Assembly (NCBI GenBank): GCA_002359895.1 | Contig: DEOB01000008.1 | Coordinates: 1 to 64,000 of the forward strand | Direction of reading: 5' to 3' | DNA from: Stenotrophomonas sp. UBA2629 | GTDB lineage: Bacteria > Pseudomonadota > Gammaproteobacteria > Xanthomonadales > Xanthomonadaceae | DNA length: 64,000 nt | Part shown: piece by piece, positions 36,371-45,486 of the stretch | How the letters are laid out: each line of letters starts with the position of its first letter | Position numbering within the stretch: position 1 is the stretch's first letter | The notes under the pieces: generated by a model | What the model was told of the DNA's origin: nothing | The model's database searches: none | The model's input: the letters and a program-made list of their open reading frames with translations, nothing else | Translations under genes and position numbers: made by a program

Positions 36371-36841
36371 TCAGGACTGCTCTGGGTAGCGAAGCGATGT
36401 CTGCTCCAGTATCTGCACGGTCACCGCGAAGGGCTCATTGCCCGGCATCCACCCCTGAGCCGTCCGCACTGAGCCGAAGCCGCAAGCCTCGTAGAAAGCG
36501 AGCGCTGCCACATTCCCCTCCAGCACCTCTATCGTCAGTGCACCAGGTGACAACGCAACCGCTGTTTTAACCAGGGCACCACCCACGCCTCGCCGGTAGC
36601 ACGCCGGATCCACATACAACCAACAAAGTTCATCGTTGCTGAAAGCCACGAAGCCCAGCACCGAGCCCGCGTCCTCGGCCACCAGAACCGTGTAGTCGAA
36701 CAAGCCTTCGCGCTCGGCAGCAATATGCAGCGGAAGAAATGCGTCTACCAACCCGGCGTCACGCAACTCGTCCATCCGCGCTTGATCGTGGATCAAACAC
36801 AACCGAGGCCAGTCCTCAGGGCGATACGCGCGAATCTGCAT
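36371..36841 (-). CDS. GNAT-family N-acetyltransferase
   Basis: A 156-residue protein with the GNAT acetyl-CoA binding pattern: ELCWLYVDPACYRRGVGGALV, with RRGVGG as the Q/RxxGxG/A loop, and ALAFYEACGF as the C-terminal signature. It should transfer an acetyl group to an unknown amine. I use ATG 36841, where the conserved IRAYRPEDW begins, though its ribosome binding site is poor and a start up to 30 codons upstream is possible. Confidence 0.82.
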   Translation of the reverse strand: MQIRAYRPEDWPRLCLIHDQARMDELRDAGLVDAFLPLHIAAEREGLFDYTVLVAEDAGSVLGFVAFSNDELCWLYVDPACYRRGVGGALVKTAVALSPGALTIEVLEGNVAALAFYEACGFGSVRTAQGWMPGNEPFAVTVQILEQTSLRYPEQS

Positions 36842-36918
36842 ATTGGTTTGATCATCCACCAAACGGTAACCACAGGGCAGGCAGGCTACGCCGGCTTTCG
36901 CGCCGGTCATTGCCTTTT

Positions 36919-36944
36919 GCAGGAGCGGCACATGCCGCTCCTGC
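36919..36944. repeat. REP-like palindrome
   Basis: GCAGGAGCGGCA and TGCCGCTCCTGC form a perfect 12-bp inverted repeat with a CA centre. It lies between two genes on the minus strand, without a T-tract in that direction, so it looks like a repetitive extragenic palindrome and not a terminator. Confidence 0.6.
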
Positions 36945-36951
36945 AGACTAC

Positions 36952-37497
36952 TTACGCCGCCAGCGCGGTATCAATCGCTGCACGCAGACCGGCGTCATCG
37001 GCGGTGGTGTCCGGTGCGAAGCGGGCGATGACGGCGCCGTCCTTGCCGATCAGGAACTTCTCGAAATTCCACAGCACGGCCGGGGCCGGGTTGGCTTCAA
37101 TGCCGAAACCCACCAGCTTCTCGCGCATCGGGCCTTCGCCGATGGCGGCCGGCTGTGCGGCCGTCAGCTGCTGGTACAGCGGGTGAATGTCGTCGCCGGC
37201 CACGCTGATCTTGGAGAACATCGGGAAGCTGACATCGTAGGTGAGCGCGCAGAACTGCTTGATCTCATCTTCGCTGCCCGGCTCCTGGCCGTTGAAGTTG
37301 TTGGCCGGGAAGCCCAGCACTTCAAGGCCCGTATCCTTCTTTTCGCGGTACAGCTTTTCCAGGCCTTCGTACTGCGGGGTCAGACCGCACTTGGAGGCGG
37401 TGTTGACCACCAGCAGCACCTTGCCGCGGTAGTCGCCCAACGATGCGGAAGCGCCGTCGATGGTGGTCAACGCGGTGTCATACACGGAAGCGGTCAT
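36952..37497 (-). CDS. Glutathione peroxidase, cysteine type
   Basis: A 181-residue protein of the glutathione peroxidase family. The peroxidatic cysteine lies in NTASKCGLTPQY, and GFPANNFNGQEPG and WNFEKFLIGKDG carry the conserved glutamine and tryptophan of the active site. It reduces hydroperoxides, probably with thioredoxin or glutathione. ATG 37497 has AGGA seven bases upstream; a TTG two codons earlier is less likely. Confidence 0.92.
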   Translation of the reverse strand: MTASVYDTALTTIDGASASLGDYRGKVLLVVNTASKCGLTPQYEGLEKLYREKKDTGLEVLGFPANNFNGQEPGSEDEIKQFCALTYDVSFPMFSKISVAGDDIHPLYQQLTAAQPAAIGEGPMREKLVGFGIEANPAPAVLWNFEKFLIGKDGAVIARFAPDTTADDAGLRAAIDTALAA

Positions 37498-37583
37498 GGC
37501 CAATCCTGATTGGGGGAAAGGCCAAGCATAAACGGCATGGGTGACACCGACACAGCGGTCAGGTTGTAACGCTGGGTTCCGTT

Positions 37584-37610
37584 GTAGAGCCGAGCATGGC
37601 TCGGCACTAC
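37584..37610. repeat. SMAG-like GTAG palindrome
   Basis: GTAGAGCCGAGCATGGCTCGGC followed by ACTAC: a GTAG-headed hairpin between gpx and rmuC, in the style of the Stenotrophomonas SMAG repeats. Confidence 0.7.
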
Positions 37611-37613
37611 AGG

Positions 37614-39152
37614 TCAGCTGTCGCTGCTTTCGGGGCTGTCTTCGTCGGCTTCATCGTCGGTGCCCAGCAGTGCCTGCGAGGCATCGGATGACAGTGACTC
37701 CACGCTACGCAGCTTGCGCTCGATGGTGCGGGTTTTGCGGCTGGCATCGCCCAGACTCTTGCCGACGGTGTTGATCTGCTTCTCGGCCTTTTCGAGGATG
37801 CCGGCGAACTTGCCGAACTCGCCTTTCACCGCACCCAGCAGGCTCCAGACTTCCGACGAGCGCTGCTCGATGGCCAACGTGCGGAAACCCATCTGCAGAC
37901 TGTTGAGCAACGCGGTGAAAGTGGTCGGGCCCGCGATAACCACGCGGTGCTCACGTTGCAATACATCCACCAACCCAGGCCGACGGATGGTCTCGGCATA
38001 CAGGCCTTCGGTGGGCAGGAACATCACCGCAAAATCGGTGGTGTGCGGTGGCACGATGTATTTCTCACTGATCGACTTTGCCTGCACACGGATGGCGCGT
38101 TCCAGCAGATTGCCTGTCGCGCGTACCGCATCCTGATCGCCGGCCTCCTGCGCATCAAGCAGACGCTCGTAATCCTCGCGCGGGAATTTGGAGTCGATGG
38201 GCAGCCAGACCGGCGTTTCATCATTGCCACGCCCGGGCAAGCGCACGGCGAAATCCACCATCTCGCCGCTGTCCGGTCGTACTTTCACACCGCGCGCGTA
38301 CTGCTCGGCGGTGAGCGTTTGTTCGAGGATGTTGTCCAGCTGCACTTCGCCCCAGCCGCCCCGGTTCTTGACGTTGCTCAACACCCGCTTGAGATCGCCT
38401 ACGCCAGTGGCCAACTGCTGCATTTCACCCAAGCCACGTTGCACCTGTTCCAAACGCTCGGACACCAGTTTGAACGAGGAATCCAAGCGCGTATTGAGCG
38501 TGCTCTGGAGTTTTTCATCAACGGTCTGCCGCATCAGTTCAAGCTTGGCAGCGTTGTCGCCCTGCAGGTCTTTCAGACGTGCTTCCAGCGTCTGGCGCAT
38601 CTCGGTGATGCCGGTTTCGTTGCGCTGGGTCAGCTCCAACAGGCGCTGGCCGAGCATCTCGCCAAAACGCTGCTGTGCTTGCGAACCTTCTTCACGACCC
38701 TTGCGGGTTTCTTCCAACAGCGCCTGCTGCAGGTTGGCCAATTGGCGGGCAAACGCTTCCATCCGCATCTGCTGTTGCTGGCCAAAGACATCCAACTGCT
38801 CGCGTACCTCCTGCAGGCGCGCACCCAGCAGTTGCGTCAGCTGCTGCTGCGCATTGCTGTTTTCCTCGCGCCCTTTGCGGGCATCGTCGGTGAGGCTGTC
38901 GCGCAGTAGATCAAGGCGCTGGTCGGTGCGTGTGGACAGATCGGTGAGGTTGCGGCCGAAGCCGTCCATGCGTGCATCCTGTTGGCGGGTCATTGCCTCC
39001 AGGTGCTCGCGCAGTTCACCACGACCATTGCGCTGTTCTTCGCGCAGAGCGCTTTCCAGCGCAGTGTTGTCGGCACGACGGAACAGCAGCACCAGCTGCA
39101 GCACGATGACGGCGACCAGCAGGCCGGCCAGGATCAGGGTTTCGGTTTGCAT
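37614..39152 (-). CDS. rmuC: RmuC-family DNA recombination protein
   Basis: A 512-residue protein with one N-terminal membrane helix (5-25), a long coiled coil rich in Gln, Glu and Arg (about 30-240), and a C-terminal RmuC domain with GVKVRPDSGEMVDFAVRLPG, LPIDSKFPREDYERL and FLPTEGLYAE. RmuC proteins limit inversions at repeats and are thought to be nucleases. ATG 39152 directly precedes the helix. The acidic end (DDEADEDSPESSDS) is low complexity. In a genome so full of inverted repeats its role is apt, but that is inference. Confidence 0.92.
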   Translation of the reverse strand: MQTETLILAGLLVAVIVLQLVLLFRRADNTALESALREEQRNGRGELREHLEAMTRQQDARMDGFGRNLTDLSTRTDQRLDLLRDSLTDDARKGREENSNAQQQLTQLLGARLQEVREQLDVFGQQQQMRMEAFARQLANLQQALLEETRKGREEGSQAQQRFGEMLGQRLLELTQRNETGITEMRQTLEARLKDLQGDNAAKLELMRQTVDEKLQSTLNTRLDSSFKLVSERLEQVQRGLGEMQQLATGVGDLKRVLSNVKNRGGWGEVQLDNILEQTLTAEQYARGVKVRPDSGEMVDFAVRLPGRGNDETPVWLPIDSKFPREDYERLLDAQEAGDQDAVRATGNLLERAIRVQAKSISEKYIVPPHTTDFAVMFLPTEGLYAETIRRPGLVDVLQREHRVVIAGPTTFTALLNSLQMGFRTLAIEQRSSEVWSLLGAVKGEFGKFAGILEKAEKQINTVGKSLGDASRKTRTIERKLRSVESLSSDASQALLGTDDEADEDSPESSDS

Positions 39153-39231
39153 GGGGGAAGTTTAGCCCCCCGCGTCTCAACGGCTGCGCCGCATCTGCGA
39201 TCATGTCCGCCCCCACGCACCCTCCATTCCC

Positions 39232-39774
39232 ATGAAGCTGCCTTCCCTGTTGCTGGCGCTGTGCTGCCTGTCGCCGTTGCCGGCCTTGGCCGCAAGCTCG
39301 CAGACCATCACCTCGCCCGATGCCATCCCCGCCAACGACACGCGTCCCAAAGTGTTCCTGGCTGGCAGCATCGAGATGGGCAAGGCCGGTAACTGGCAGG
39401 AGCAGGTGCAGCAGGCACTGGCTGATGAAGGCGTACTGATGCTCAACCCGCGCCGCGCCGACTGGAACCCGGCCTGGCGCGCCGAAGCCGATGAGCCCGA
39501 GTTCCGCCGCCAGGTGGAATGGGAGCTGGCAGCACTGGAACAGGCCGACATCGTGCTGATGTATTTCACCCCCGGCACGCAAAGCCCGATCACGCTGCTG
39601 GAATTCGGCCTGTACGCGCGCTCGGGCAAGCTGCTGGTGGCCGCACCGGCTGGCTTCTGGCGCAAGGGCAACCTGGACATCACCGGCGACCGCTACGGCG
39701 TGCCGCGCTATGACGACCTGCCCGCGTTGATCGACGCACTGAAGCAGCGCCTGACCGAACAGCGCGCGAACTGA
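39232..39774 (+). CDS. Exported protein with a nucleoside 2-deoxyribosyltransferase-like domain
   Basis: A 180-residue protein. Residues 1-20 form a signal peptide (LLLALCCLSPLPALAA). The mature part has the nucleoside 2-deoxyribosyltransferase-like pattern: VFLAGSIEMG at the start, LNPRRADWNP, QVEWELAALEQADIVLMYF and LLEFGLYARSGKL. Enzymes of this fold normally cut or exchange the base of deoxynucleosides in the cytoplasm. An exported form is unusual. It may be a scavenging or other hydrolase; the exact activity is unknown. It directly precedes the LysE-type gene, 15 bases away. Confidence 0.72.
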   Translation: MKLPSLLLALCCLSPLPALAASSQTITSPDAIPANDTRPKVFLAGSIEMGKAGNWQEQVQQALADEGVLMLNPRRADWNPAWRAEADEPEFRRQVEWELAALEQADIVLMYFTPGTQSPITLLEFGLYARSGKLLVAAPAGFWRKGNLDITGDRYGVPRYDDLPALIDALKQRLTEQRAN

Positions 39775-39789
39775 GCCCGGAGCCACACC

Positions 39790-40413
39790 ATGCCGTGGAT
39801 GGGTATCAGCGACCTGGGCACCTATGTGGTGGCCGTGATCCTGTTTTTGATGCTGCCCGGCCCGGGCACCTTCACCCTGCTCACCGCCACGGCGCGCGGT
39901 GGCGTGCGGGCCGGCTATGCAACGTTGGCCGGCTTGATGCTGGGTGACCAGATACTGATTGCCATTGCCGCCACCGGCGTGGCCGCGTTGCTGCAGGCAC
40001 ACCCGATGTTGTTTGCCGGGCTGCGTTACATCGGCGCGGCGTATCTGATCTGGGTGGGCATTCAACTGCTGCGCGAGCCGGCGGCCGTCAGCAACGGCAG
40101 CGCTGCGGTGGACCAGGGACGGCGCTGGTTCCGGCAGGCGCTGCTGGTGGGTGTGCTCAACCCCAAGGCCATCCTGTTCTACATGGCGTTCTTTCCGCTG
40201 TTCATCGACCCGGCCACGCAGCGCGGCGCGCTGACACTGGCGACGATGGCGATGTTGATCGCCGTGTTGAGCGTGGCGTGGTGCTCGGTGCTGATTTTCG
40301 GCGGCCAGTTCATTGCACGACGGCTGGCGGGGTATCCGCGGGTTGGGGTGTGGCTGCGGCGTGGGGTAGGTGTTTGCCTGGTGGTGTTCGGGGTACGGCT
40401 GGGGATCGAGTAG
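39790..40413 (+). CDS. LysE/RhtB-family amino acid exporter
   Basis: A 207-residue inner-membrane protein with six hydrophobic segments. The motif MLPGPGTFTLLTATARGGVRAGYATLAGLMLGD (positions 15-50, quoted in part) is the signature of the LysE/RhtB translocators, which export amino acids such as lysine, threonine and homoserine lactone. ATG 39790 follows the previous gene by 15 bases. The substrate is not apparent. Confidence 0.88.
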   Translation: MPWMGISDLGTYVVAVILFLMLPGPGTFTLLTATARGGVRAGYATLAGLMLGDQILIAIAATGVAALLQAHPMLFAGLRYIGAAYLIWVGIQLLREPAAVSNGSAAVDQGRRWFRQALLVGVLNPKAILFYMAFFPLFIDPATQRGALTLATMAMLIAVLSVAWCSVLIFGGQFIARRLAGYPRVGVWLRRGVGVCLVVFGVRLGIE

Positions 40414-40790
40414 GAGTTTGGCTTTGGGCTTTGGGCTTTGGGCTTTGGGCTTTGGGCTTTGGGCTTTGAGCGTTGGGCTTTGAGCGTTGGGCTTTGAGCG
40501 TTGGGCTTTGAGCCTTGGGCTCTGGGCTTTGGCTTTGGCTTTGGCTTTGGGCTTCTCCCTTCTCCCGCTTGCGGGGGAAGGTGCCCGCAGGGCGGATGGG
40601 GGGAGGTTTTGTTCTGGTTGGTGTTTGAAGCGTAGAGCCAAAGCCAAAGCGCCCTCACCCCAACCCCTCTCCCGCACGCGGGAGAGGGGCTTGCTCCGCT
40701 TCTCCGCTTGCTCCGCTTCCCCACTTGCTTCCGCTGCTCCGCTTGGCCTGTACGATCCAGGTTCTCCCCGCGTTTCGTCCAGGGCTGCCG
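40414..40790. repeat. Heptamer tandem repeat plus two hairpin repeats
   Basis: A slippage-prone tract at about 40421-40555 has six GGGCTTT units, three 14-base GGGCTTTGAGCGTT units and then shorter TTTGGC units. Copies of the dispersed hairpin repeat follow at about 40556-40607 and 40645-40700. No gene is seen. Confidence 0.8.
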
Positions 40791-41150
40791 ATGAACATCT
40801 TCTGCAAGCGCGCTTATGAAACTGCCACGGCCGCCGATGGTCAGCGCTTTCTGGTGGACCGGCTGTGGCCGCGCGGAGTCAGCCGCGAGGCTCTGCAGGC
40901 CACGTGGCTGAAGGAAGTGGCGCCCAGTACCGAGCTGCGGTTGTGGTTCGACCACCGCGCCGAACGCTGGGAGGCGTTTCAGCAGCGCTATTGGCAGGAA
41001 CTGGCCACTTATCCACAGCACCTCAAACCCCTGCGTGACGCGCTCGATGCCGGGCCGATCACCTTGGTCTACGGCGCGCGCGATACCGACCACAACCAAG
41101 CAATCGCGCTGCGCGGCTATCTGCTCGCCCATCCCCGCCATTCACACTGA
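40791..41150 (+). CDS. DUF488-family protein
   Basis: A 119-residue protein that fits DUF488: IFCKRAYE, VDRLWPRGVSREAL and LRLWFDHRAERWEAFQQRY are its typical motifs. Members are small, of unknown function. ATG 40791 has AGGG nearby and gives the family N-terminus; upstream codons are repeat-derived. Confidence 0.85.
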   Translation: MNIFCKRAYETATAADGQRFLVDRLWPRGVSREALQATWLKEVAPSTELRLWFDHRAERWEAFQQRYWQELATYPQHLKPLRDALDAGPITLVYGARDTDHNQAIALRGYLLAHPRHSH

Positions 41151-41297
41151 GGCCGATGTCTGGCGTTTGTGCCAATTCCGTCATTACTGACAGTGGCCTT
41201 CGCCAAAGCCCAATAAATACGTGCACCTTTCTGGCTTTGCTGCACTGCATTCGGCGACACTCGCCGACTTCCTGAATTACCGAACCGCGAGGTCCGC

Positions 41298-42731
41298 ATG
41301 CAATCCTGGCTCCGGCGCAAGTCCATCGACCAGCTCACCCAACATGAGGAAGGCCGCCGGCTTATCCCCACGCTGAGCTGGCCCCACCTGGTTGCGCTGG
41401 GCATCGGTGCCATCGTCGGCACCGGCATCTACACGCTGATTGGTGTGGGTGCGGACAAGGCCGGCCCTGCCGTGCTGCTGTCCTTCATCATCGCCGGTGT
41501 GATCTGCGCCTGTGCGGCGCTGGCCTATGCCGAGCTGTCGACGATGATGCCGGCCGCCGGCAGCGCCTATACCTACAGCTACAGCGCGTTGGGCGAGACC
41601 ATCGCCTGGGTGGTGGGCTGGAGCCTGATCCTGGAGTACTCACTGGTGGTCAGCACCGTGGCGGTGGGCTGGTCGGGCTACTTTGTCGGCTTCCTGGAAT
41701 GGCTGCACACCTCCTTCGGCTGGAACGTGGCCCTGCCGCAGTCGCTGGCCGCCGGCCCGCATGTGGAAGGCGGTTTCATCAACGTACCGGCCATTGTCAT
41801 CACCTTTCTGGTCGCCGGCATGCTGATCGTGGGCACCAAGGAAAGCGCCACGCTCAACGCGGTGCTGGTGGTGTTGAAGCTGATCGCGCTGGCGGTGTTT
41901 GTGGCCGTGGCGCTGCCGGCGTTCAGTGCGGACAACCTGCAGCCGTTCATGCCGTACGGCTTCCCCAAATCGTTGAGCGCCGACGGCGTGGAGCGCGGGG
42001 TGATGGCAGCGGCGGCGATCATCTTCTTCGCCTTCTACGGCTTTGATGCCATTTCCACCGCCGCTGAAGAAACCAAAAACCCGGGCCGTGATCTGTCCAT
42101 CGGCATCGTCGGCTCGATGGTCGGCTGCACCATCATCTACCTGCTGGTGGCCACCGCTGCGGTCGGTGCGATGAGCTACACCGTGTTTGGCAAGAGTGCC
42201 GAGCCGCTGGCGCTGATCATGCGCGAGCTGGGCCATGGCACCGCAGCGCTGGTGATCGGCATTGTGGCGATCATCGCGCTGCCGACCGTGCTGCTGGCGT
42301 TCTTCTATGGCCAGAGCCGCATCTTCTTCGTGATGTCGCGTGACGGCCTGTTGCCGCGCAGCCTGTCGCTGGTGAACAAGCGCACCGGCACGCCGGTCAC
42401 CATCACCCTGTTCACCGCGGTACTGGTGGCAGCAATGGCCGGTGTTGCGCGCCTGGACGAAATTGCCGCGCTGGCCAATGCCGGCACGCTGGCCGCGTTC
42501 ACTGCGGTGGGCCTGTGCCTGCTGGTGCTGCGCAAGCGCGAGCCGGGCCGCGAGCGCAAGTTCCGCGCGCCGCTGGCGTGGGTGATCGGTCCCGTGGCGA
42601 TTGCCGGCTGCGTCTACCTGTTCCTGAGCCTGCCGATGCGCACGCAGTTGTGGTTCCTGGCATGGAACGCGCTGGGCCTGGTGGTCTATGTGCTGTACAG
42701 CCGCCGCAATGCGGTGCTGGGCCGCAAGTAA
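41298..42731 (+). CDS. APC-family amino acid permease
   Basis: A 477-residue transporter with about 12 membrane segments. The GIGAIVGTGIYTLIGVGA region near residue 35-55 and the FAFYGFDAISTAAEETKNPGRDL region are the substrate-binding helix motifs of cationic-type APC amino acid permeases (YfnA/CAT-like). AATTACCGAACCGCGAGGT lies before ATG 41298. A terminator follows. Which amino acid it carries cannot be told. Confidence 0.9.
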   Translation: MQSWLRRKSIDQLTQHEEGRRLIPTLSWPHLVALGIGAIVGTGIYTLIGVGADKAGPAVLLSFIIAGVICACAALAYAELSTMMPAAGSAYTYSYSALGETIAWVVGWSLILEYSLVVSTVAVGWSGYFVGFLEWLHTSFGWNVALPQSLAAGPHVEGGFINVPAIVITFLVAGMLIVGTKESATLNAVLVVLKLIALAVFVAVALPAFSADNLQPFMPYGFPKSLSADGVERGVMAAAAIIFFAFYGFDAISTAAEETKNPGRDLSIGIVGSMVGCTIIYLLVATAAVGAMSYTVFGKSAEPLALIMRELGHGTAALVIGIVAIIALPTVLLAFFYGQSRIFFVMSRDGLLPRSLSLVNKRTGTPVTITLFTAVLVAAMAGVARLDEIAALANAGTLAAFTAVGLCLLVLRKREPGRERKFRAPLAWVIGPVAIAGCVYLFLSLPMRTQLWFLAWNALGLVVYVLYSRRNAVLGRK

Positions 42732-42751
42732 TCCACAGCAGCGTGTGGATA

Positions 42752-42781
42752 AGAAAAGGCGGGCCTTGGCCCGCCTTTTCT
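42752..42781. terminator. Bidirectional terminator after the permease
   Basis: AGAAAAGGCGGGCC and GGCCCGCCTTTTCT form a perfect 14-bp stem with a TT loop, shared by the convergent permease and dipeptidase genes. Confidence 0.88.
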
Positions 42782-42812
42782 GTTTCCGTTGCCCGGCCAG
42801 GGCGGCGGGGGC

Positions 42813-44054
42813 TTATTGACCGTTGTTCTTGGCCGCGTATTCCTGCGCTTGGCGCATCACCCGCAGCACGTTGCCGCTCCAGATGTTGGCGATCTGCGCA
42901 TCGCTCAGGCCACGCCGCTGCATCCACGCGGTGATCTTGGGCAGATCGGCCGCATCTTCCATGCCGGTCACGCCGCCACCGCCGTCCCAATCCATGCCGA
43001 TGCCGACGTGGTCCGGGCCAACCACGTCCAGCATGTGGCCGAAGTGCTGGAAGAAATCCTCCAACGTGGCCTTGCGGCGCGGGTACTGCTTGTCCAGTTC
43101 GGCCATGGCGGTCGCAAGCTCTGCGCCCTTGGCCATGGTCATGTTTTCCCAACCGCCCAGACGCTTTTCCAGTGCATCCTCGGCCTGCTTGCGCTCGGCG
43201 CTCTTGGTTTCGTCAACCAGATAACCGCCGTACGCATTGGCCTGGATCACCCCACCCTTGGCCGCCAACTGCCGCAGACGTGCGTCGTCCAGGTTGCGCG
43301 GGTGGTCGAAAACCGCCTTGGCCGAGCTGTGCGACAGGATGAACGGCACCGGCATCATCTCGATGAGGTTGTCGAACACCGCATCGGAGGCGTGCGACTG
43401 GTCGATGACGATGCCCAGCTTCACCGCGTCGTTGACCAAGGCCTTGCCGGCCGGGCTCAGGCCCTTCCACTCGGCGCCCTTGGGGTCGGTGGCCGAGTCG
43501 GCAAATTCGTTGTTGGCAAAGTGCACGGTGGACAGCAGCCGCAGGCCCGCCTTGTAGTAGAAGCTCAGCAGTGACGGGTCGGCCACCAGCGGGCTGCCGT
43601 TCTCCATGCTGATGTAGACCACGCGCTTGCCGGCGGCCTTGATGCGCGCGGCGTCATCGGCAGTGAGGGCCAACTGGAATGTGGCCGGGTTGGCGGCCAG
43701 CATTTCGTGGATCTGCAGCATGCGCTGCAGGCCGTGGTCACGCTCGGCGCGGTGCGCGGCCAAGGTGCGGTCACCCTGGTCGGTGTAGATGGCAAAAAAA
43801 CCACCATCCAGCGCGCCTTCCACCATGCGCGGGTAGTCCACCTGCGACAACGCATTTTGGTCATGGCGCTGCATGATGTTGAAGTCCGGCCGGGCAAAGT
43901 TGGCCGGCGTATCCAGATGCGAGTCCAAGGTGAGCAGCGTGTGCTGCAGCTTGCTGGCTTTGGCCAACTCGGCCGGGCTGAACTCCACCGCCGAGGCGGC
44001 CAGCGGCCAGCACAGCGACAGGGATACCAACAGAGACAGGGGACGCAGCGTCAT
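42813..44054 (-). CDS. Exported membrane-dipeptidase family (M19) peptidase
   Basis: A 413-residue zinc dipeptidase with a signal peptide (to about ASA at 22). The metal ligands are in LDSHLDTPANF (His-x-Asp), YISMENGSP, DQSHASD and LSHSSAKAVFDHPRN, the renal-dipeptidase (M19) set. It should cleave dipeptides in the periplasm. The start at 44054 directly precedes the signal peptide. No partner genes are evident. Confidence 0.92.
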   Translation of the reverse strand: MTLRPLSLLVSLSLCWPLAASAVEFSPAELAKASKLQHTLLTLDSHLDTPANFARPDFNIMQRHDQNALSQVDYPRMVEGALDGGFFAIYTDQGDRTLAAHRAERDHGLQRMLQIHEMLAANPATFQLALTADDAARIKAAGKRVVYISMENGSPLVADPSLLSFYYKAGLRLLSTVHFANNEFADSATDPKGAEWKGLSPAGKALVNDAVKLGIVIDQSHASDAVFDNLIEMMPVPFILSHSSAKAVFDHPRNLDDARLRQLAAKGGVIQANAYGGYLVDETKSAERKQAEDALEKRLGGWENMTMAKGAELATAMAELDKQYPRRKATLEDFFQHFGHMLDVVGPDHVGIGMDWDGGGGVTGMEDAADLPKITAWMQRRGLSDAQIANIWSGNVLRVMRQAQEYAAKNNGQ

Positions 44055-44160
44055 GAGGCCTCACCGTGGATGGAAAGGCCCGACCTTAGCGCTGCGATGG
44101 TGCAACCGGCCAGTGACGGACGGCATGGGCCCTCCATCCACCACACGGCAGGCCCCGTCG

Positions 44161-44225
44161 TGCCGAGCCATGCTCGGCAAGGGCAGCTACCGACAAAACC
44201 CCAGCGGAGCATGGCTCCGCTCTAC
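44161..44225. repeat. Inverted pair of SMAG-like palindromes
   Basis: A TGCCGAGCCATGCTCGGCA hairpin (44161-44179) and an AGCGGAGCATGGCTCCGCT hairpin with a CTAC tail (44203-44225) lie 23 bases apart. This is the paired arrangement known for such REPs. Confidence 0.7.
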
Positions 44226-44237
44226 GGTCGTTGCGAA

Positions 44238-45407
44238 TCAGTCCACCACGCGGCAGAACACTGCCTTGAGGTAACGCGACTCCTGCACGTGCGCCATGAA
44301 CGGGTGATCCGGGCCAGCGCCGGCCACTTTCAGGATCTGGATGGTGCGTCCGGCGTAGAACGCCGCGCGGCGCAACATGTCCAGGAACTGGTCCTCGGCC
44401 ACCAGACCGGTGCAGGAGAACGTGGCAAACAGGCCGCCCGGCTTGACCACACCCAGCGCCAGCTTGTTCATGTCCAGGTACTTCTTCAGCGCAGTGATGA
44501 CCTGGTCGCGGTCGCGGGTCATCTTGGCCGGGTCCAGGATCACCACGTCGTACTGCTCGCCACGGTTGGCCGCATCGCGCAGCCACGGGAAGATATCGGC
44601 CTGCACGAACCGGAGCTTGGCGTTGTTCAGACGCGCGTTGCCCTTGGCCAGCTGGATCACGTCCTGGTCGATGTCCACACCCAGCACATCGCTGGCACCG
44701 CGCGCGGACGCATACACGGCAAAACCACCGGTGTTGCAGCACAGGTCCAGGACGCTCTTGCCCTCGACCTGCTGGCTCAGCCACTCACGGTTGTCGCGCT
44801 GGTCGGCAAAGAAGCCGGTCTTGTGCGCGCCGGCCGGGTCGGCACGGAACTTGATGCCGTGCTCGGTGATCACCGACGGCTCGGTGGTGGTGTTGCCGTG
44901 GAAATCGAAGCTTTCCTGCTTCTGCACGTGCTCGTCGGCAAAGCTGTGGAAGCGGCAACCCGGGAACTGCTCACGCAATGCGTCGTAGATCCACTCGCGG
45001 TGGCGGAACATGCCGGCGGCAAAGAACTCGACCACGATCAGGTCCGCATAGCGGTCCACCACCAGGCCAGACAAGCCGTCGCCTTCGCTGTGGACGACAC
45101 GCCAGGCATCGGAGACGGCATCGAGCTTGAGCACGTCCCGACGCAGCGACACCGCATCGGCGATCTTGCGCGAGAACCACGCCTGGTCCACTGCCACGTC
45201 CGGATCGGTTTCCAGAATGCGCACGGCGATGCGCGAATGACCGTTATAGAAACCGCGGCCGATCCACACTTCATCCACGCCGACCACGTCGACGATGGTG
45301 CCCGATTTGGGCTTGACGGTCGGCTTTTCGACCAGTTTCTGGAAAATCCACGGGTGGCTGGAGCGCCACGCGTTCTTCAGGCGTACGACGGGAAGTGGGG
45401 TATTCAT
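44238..45407 (-). CDS. rlmI: 23S rRNA (cytosine-C5)-methyltransferase, RlmI type
   Basis: A 389-residue protein. Residues 1-75 form a PUA-like RNA-binding domain (VRLKNAWRSSHPWIF), and residues 185-380 an SAM methyltransferase with VLDLCCNTGGFAVYA and VVILDPAKMTR, plus TFSCTG with the catalytic cysteine. It matches RlmI (YccW), which methylates C1962 of 23S rRNA. ATG 45407 sits at the natural PUA start. It is divergent from the alx leader. Confidence 0.93.
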   Translation of the reverse strand: MNTPLPVVRLKNAWRSSHPWIFQKLVEKPTVKPKSGTIVDVVGVDEVWIGRGFYNGHSRIAVRILETDPDVAVDQAWFSRKIADAVSLRRDVLKLDAVSDAWRVVHSEGDGLSGLVVDRYADLIVVEFFAAGMFRHREWIYDALREQFPGCRFHSFADEHVQKQESFDFHGNTTTEPSVITEHGIKFRADPAGAHKTGFFADQRDNREWLSQQVEGKSVLDLCCNTGGFAVYASARGASDVLGVDIDQDVIQLAKGNARLNNAKLRFVQADIFPWLRDAANRGEQYDVVILDPAKMTRDRDQVITALKKYLDMNKLALGVVKPGGLFATFSCTGLVAEDQFLDMLRRAAFYAGRTIQILKVAGAGPDHPFMAHVQESRYLKAVFCRVVD

Positions 45408-45486
45408 GGCGCTATTGTAGCCGCGCCGGGGGCCTGCCCCGTGAGGCATTCATTGACGGCGGCGGGCACAAGCGGCACCATCTGCC

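Noticed and set aside
42744..42752. A TGTGGATAA DnaA-box match after the APC permease
   Set aside because: A single box far from the origin next to a terminator; isolated boxes are common.
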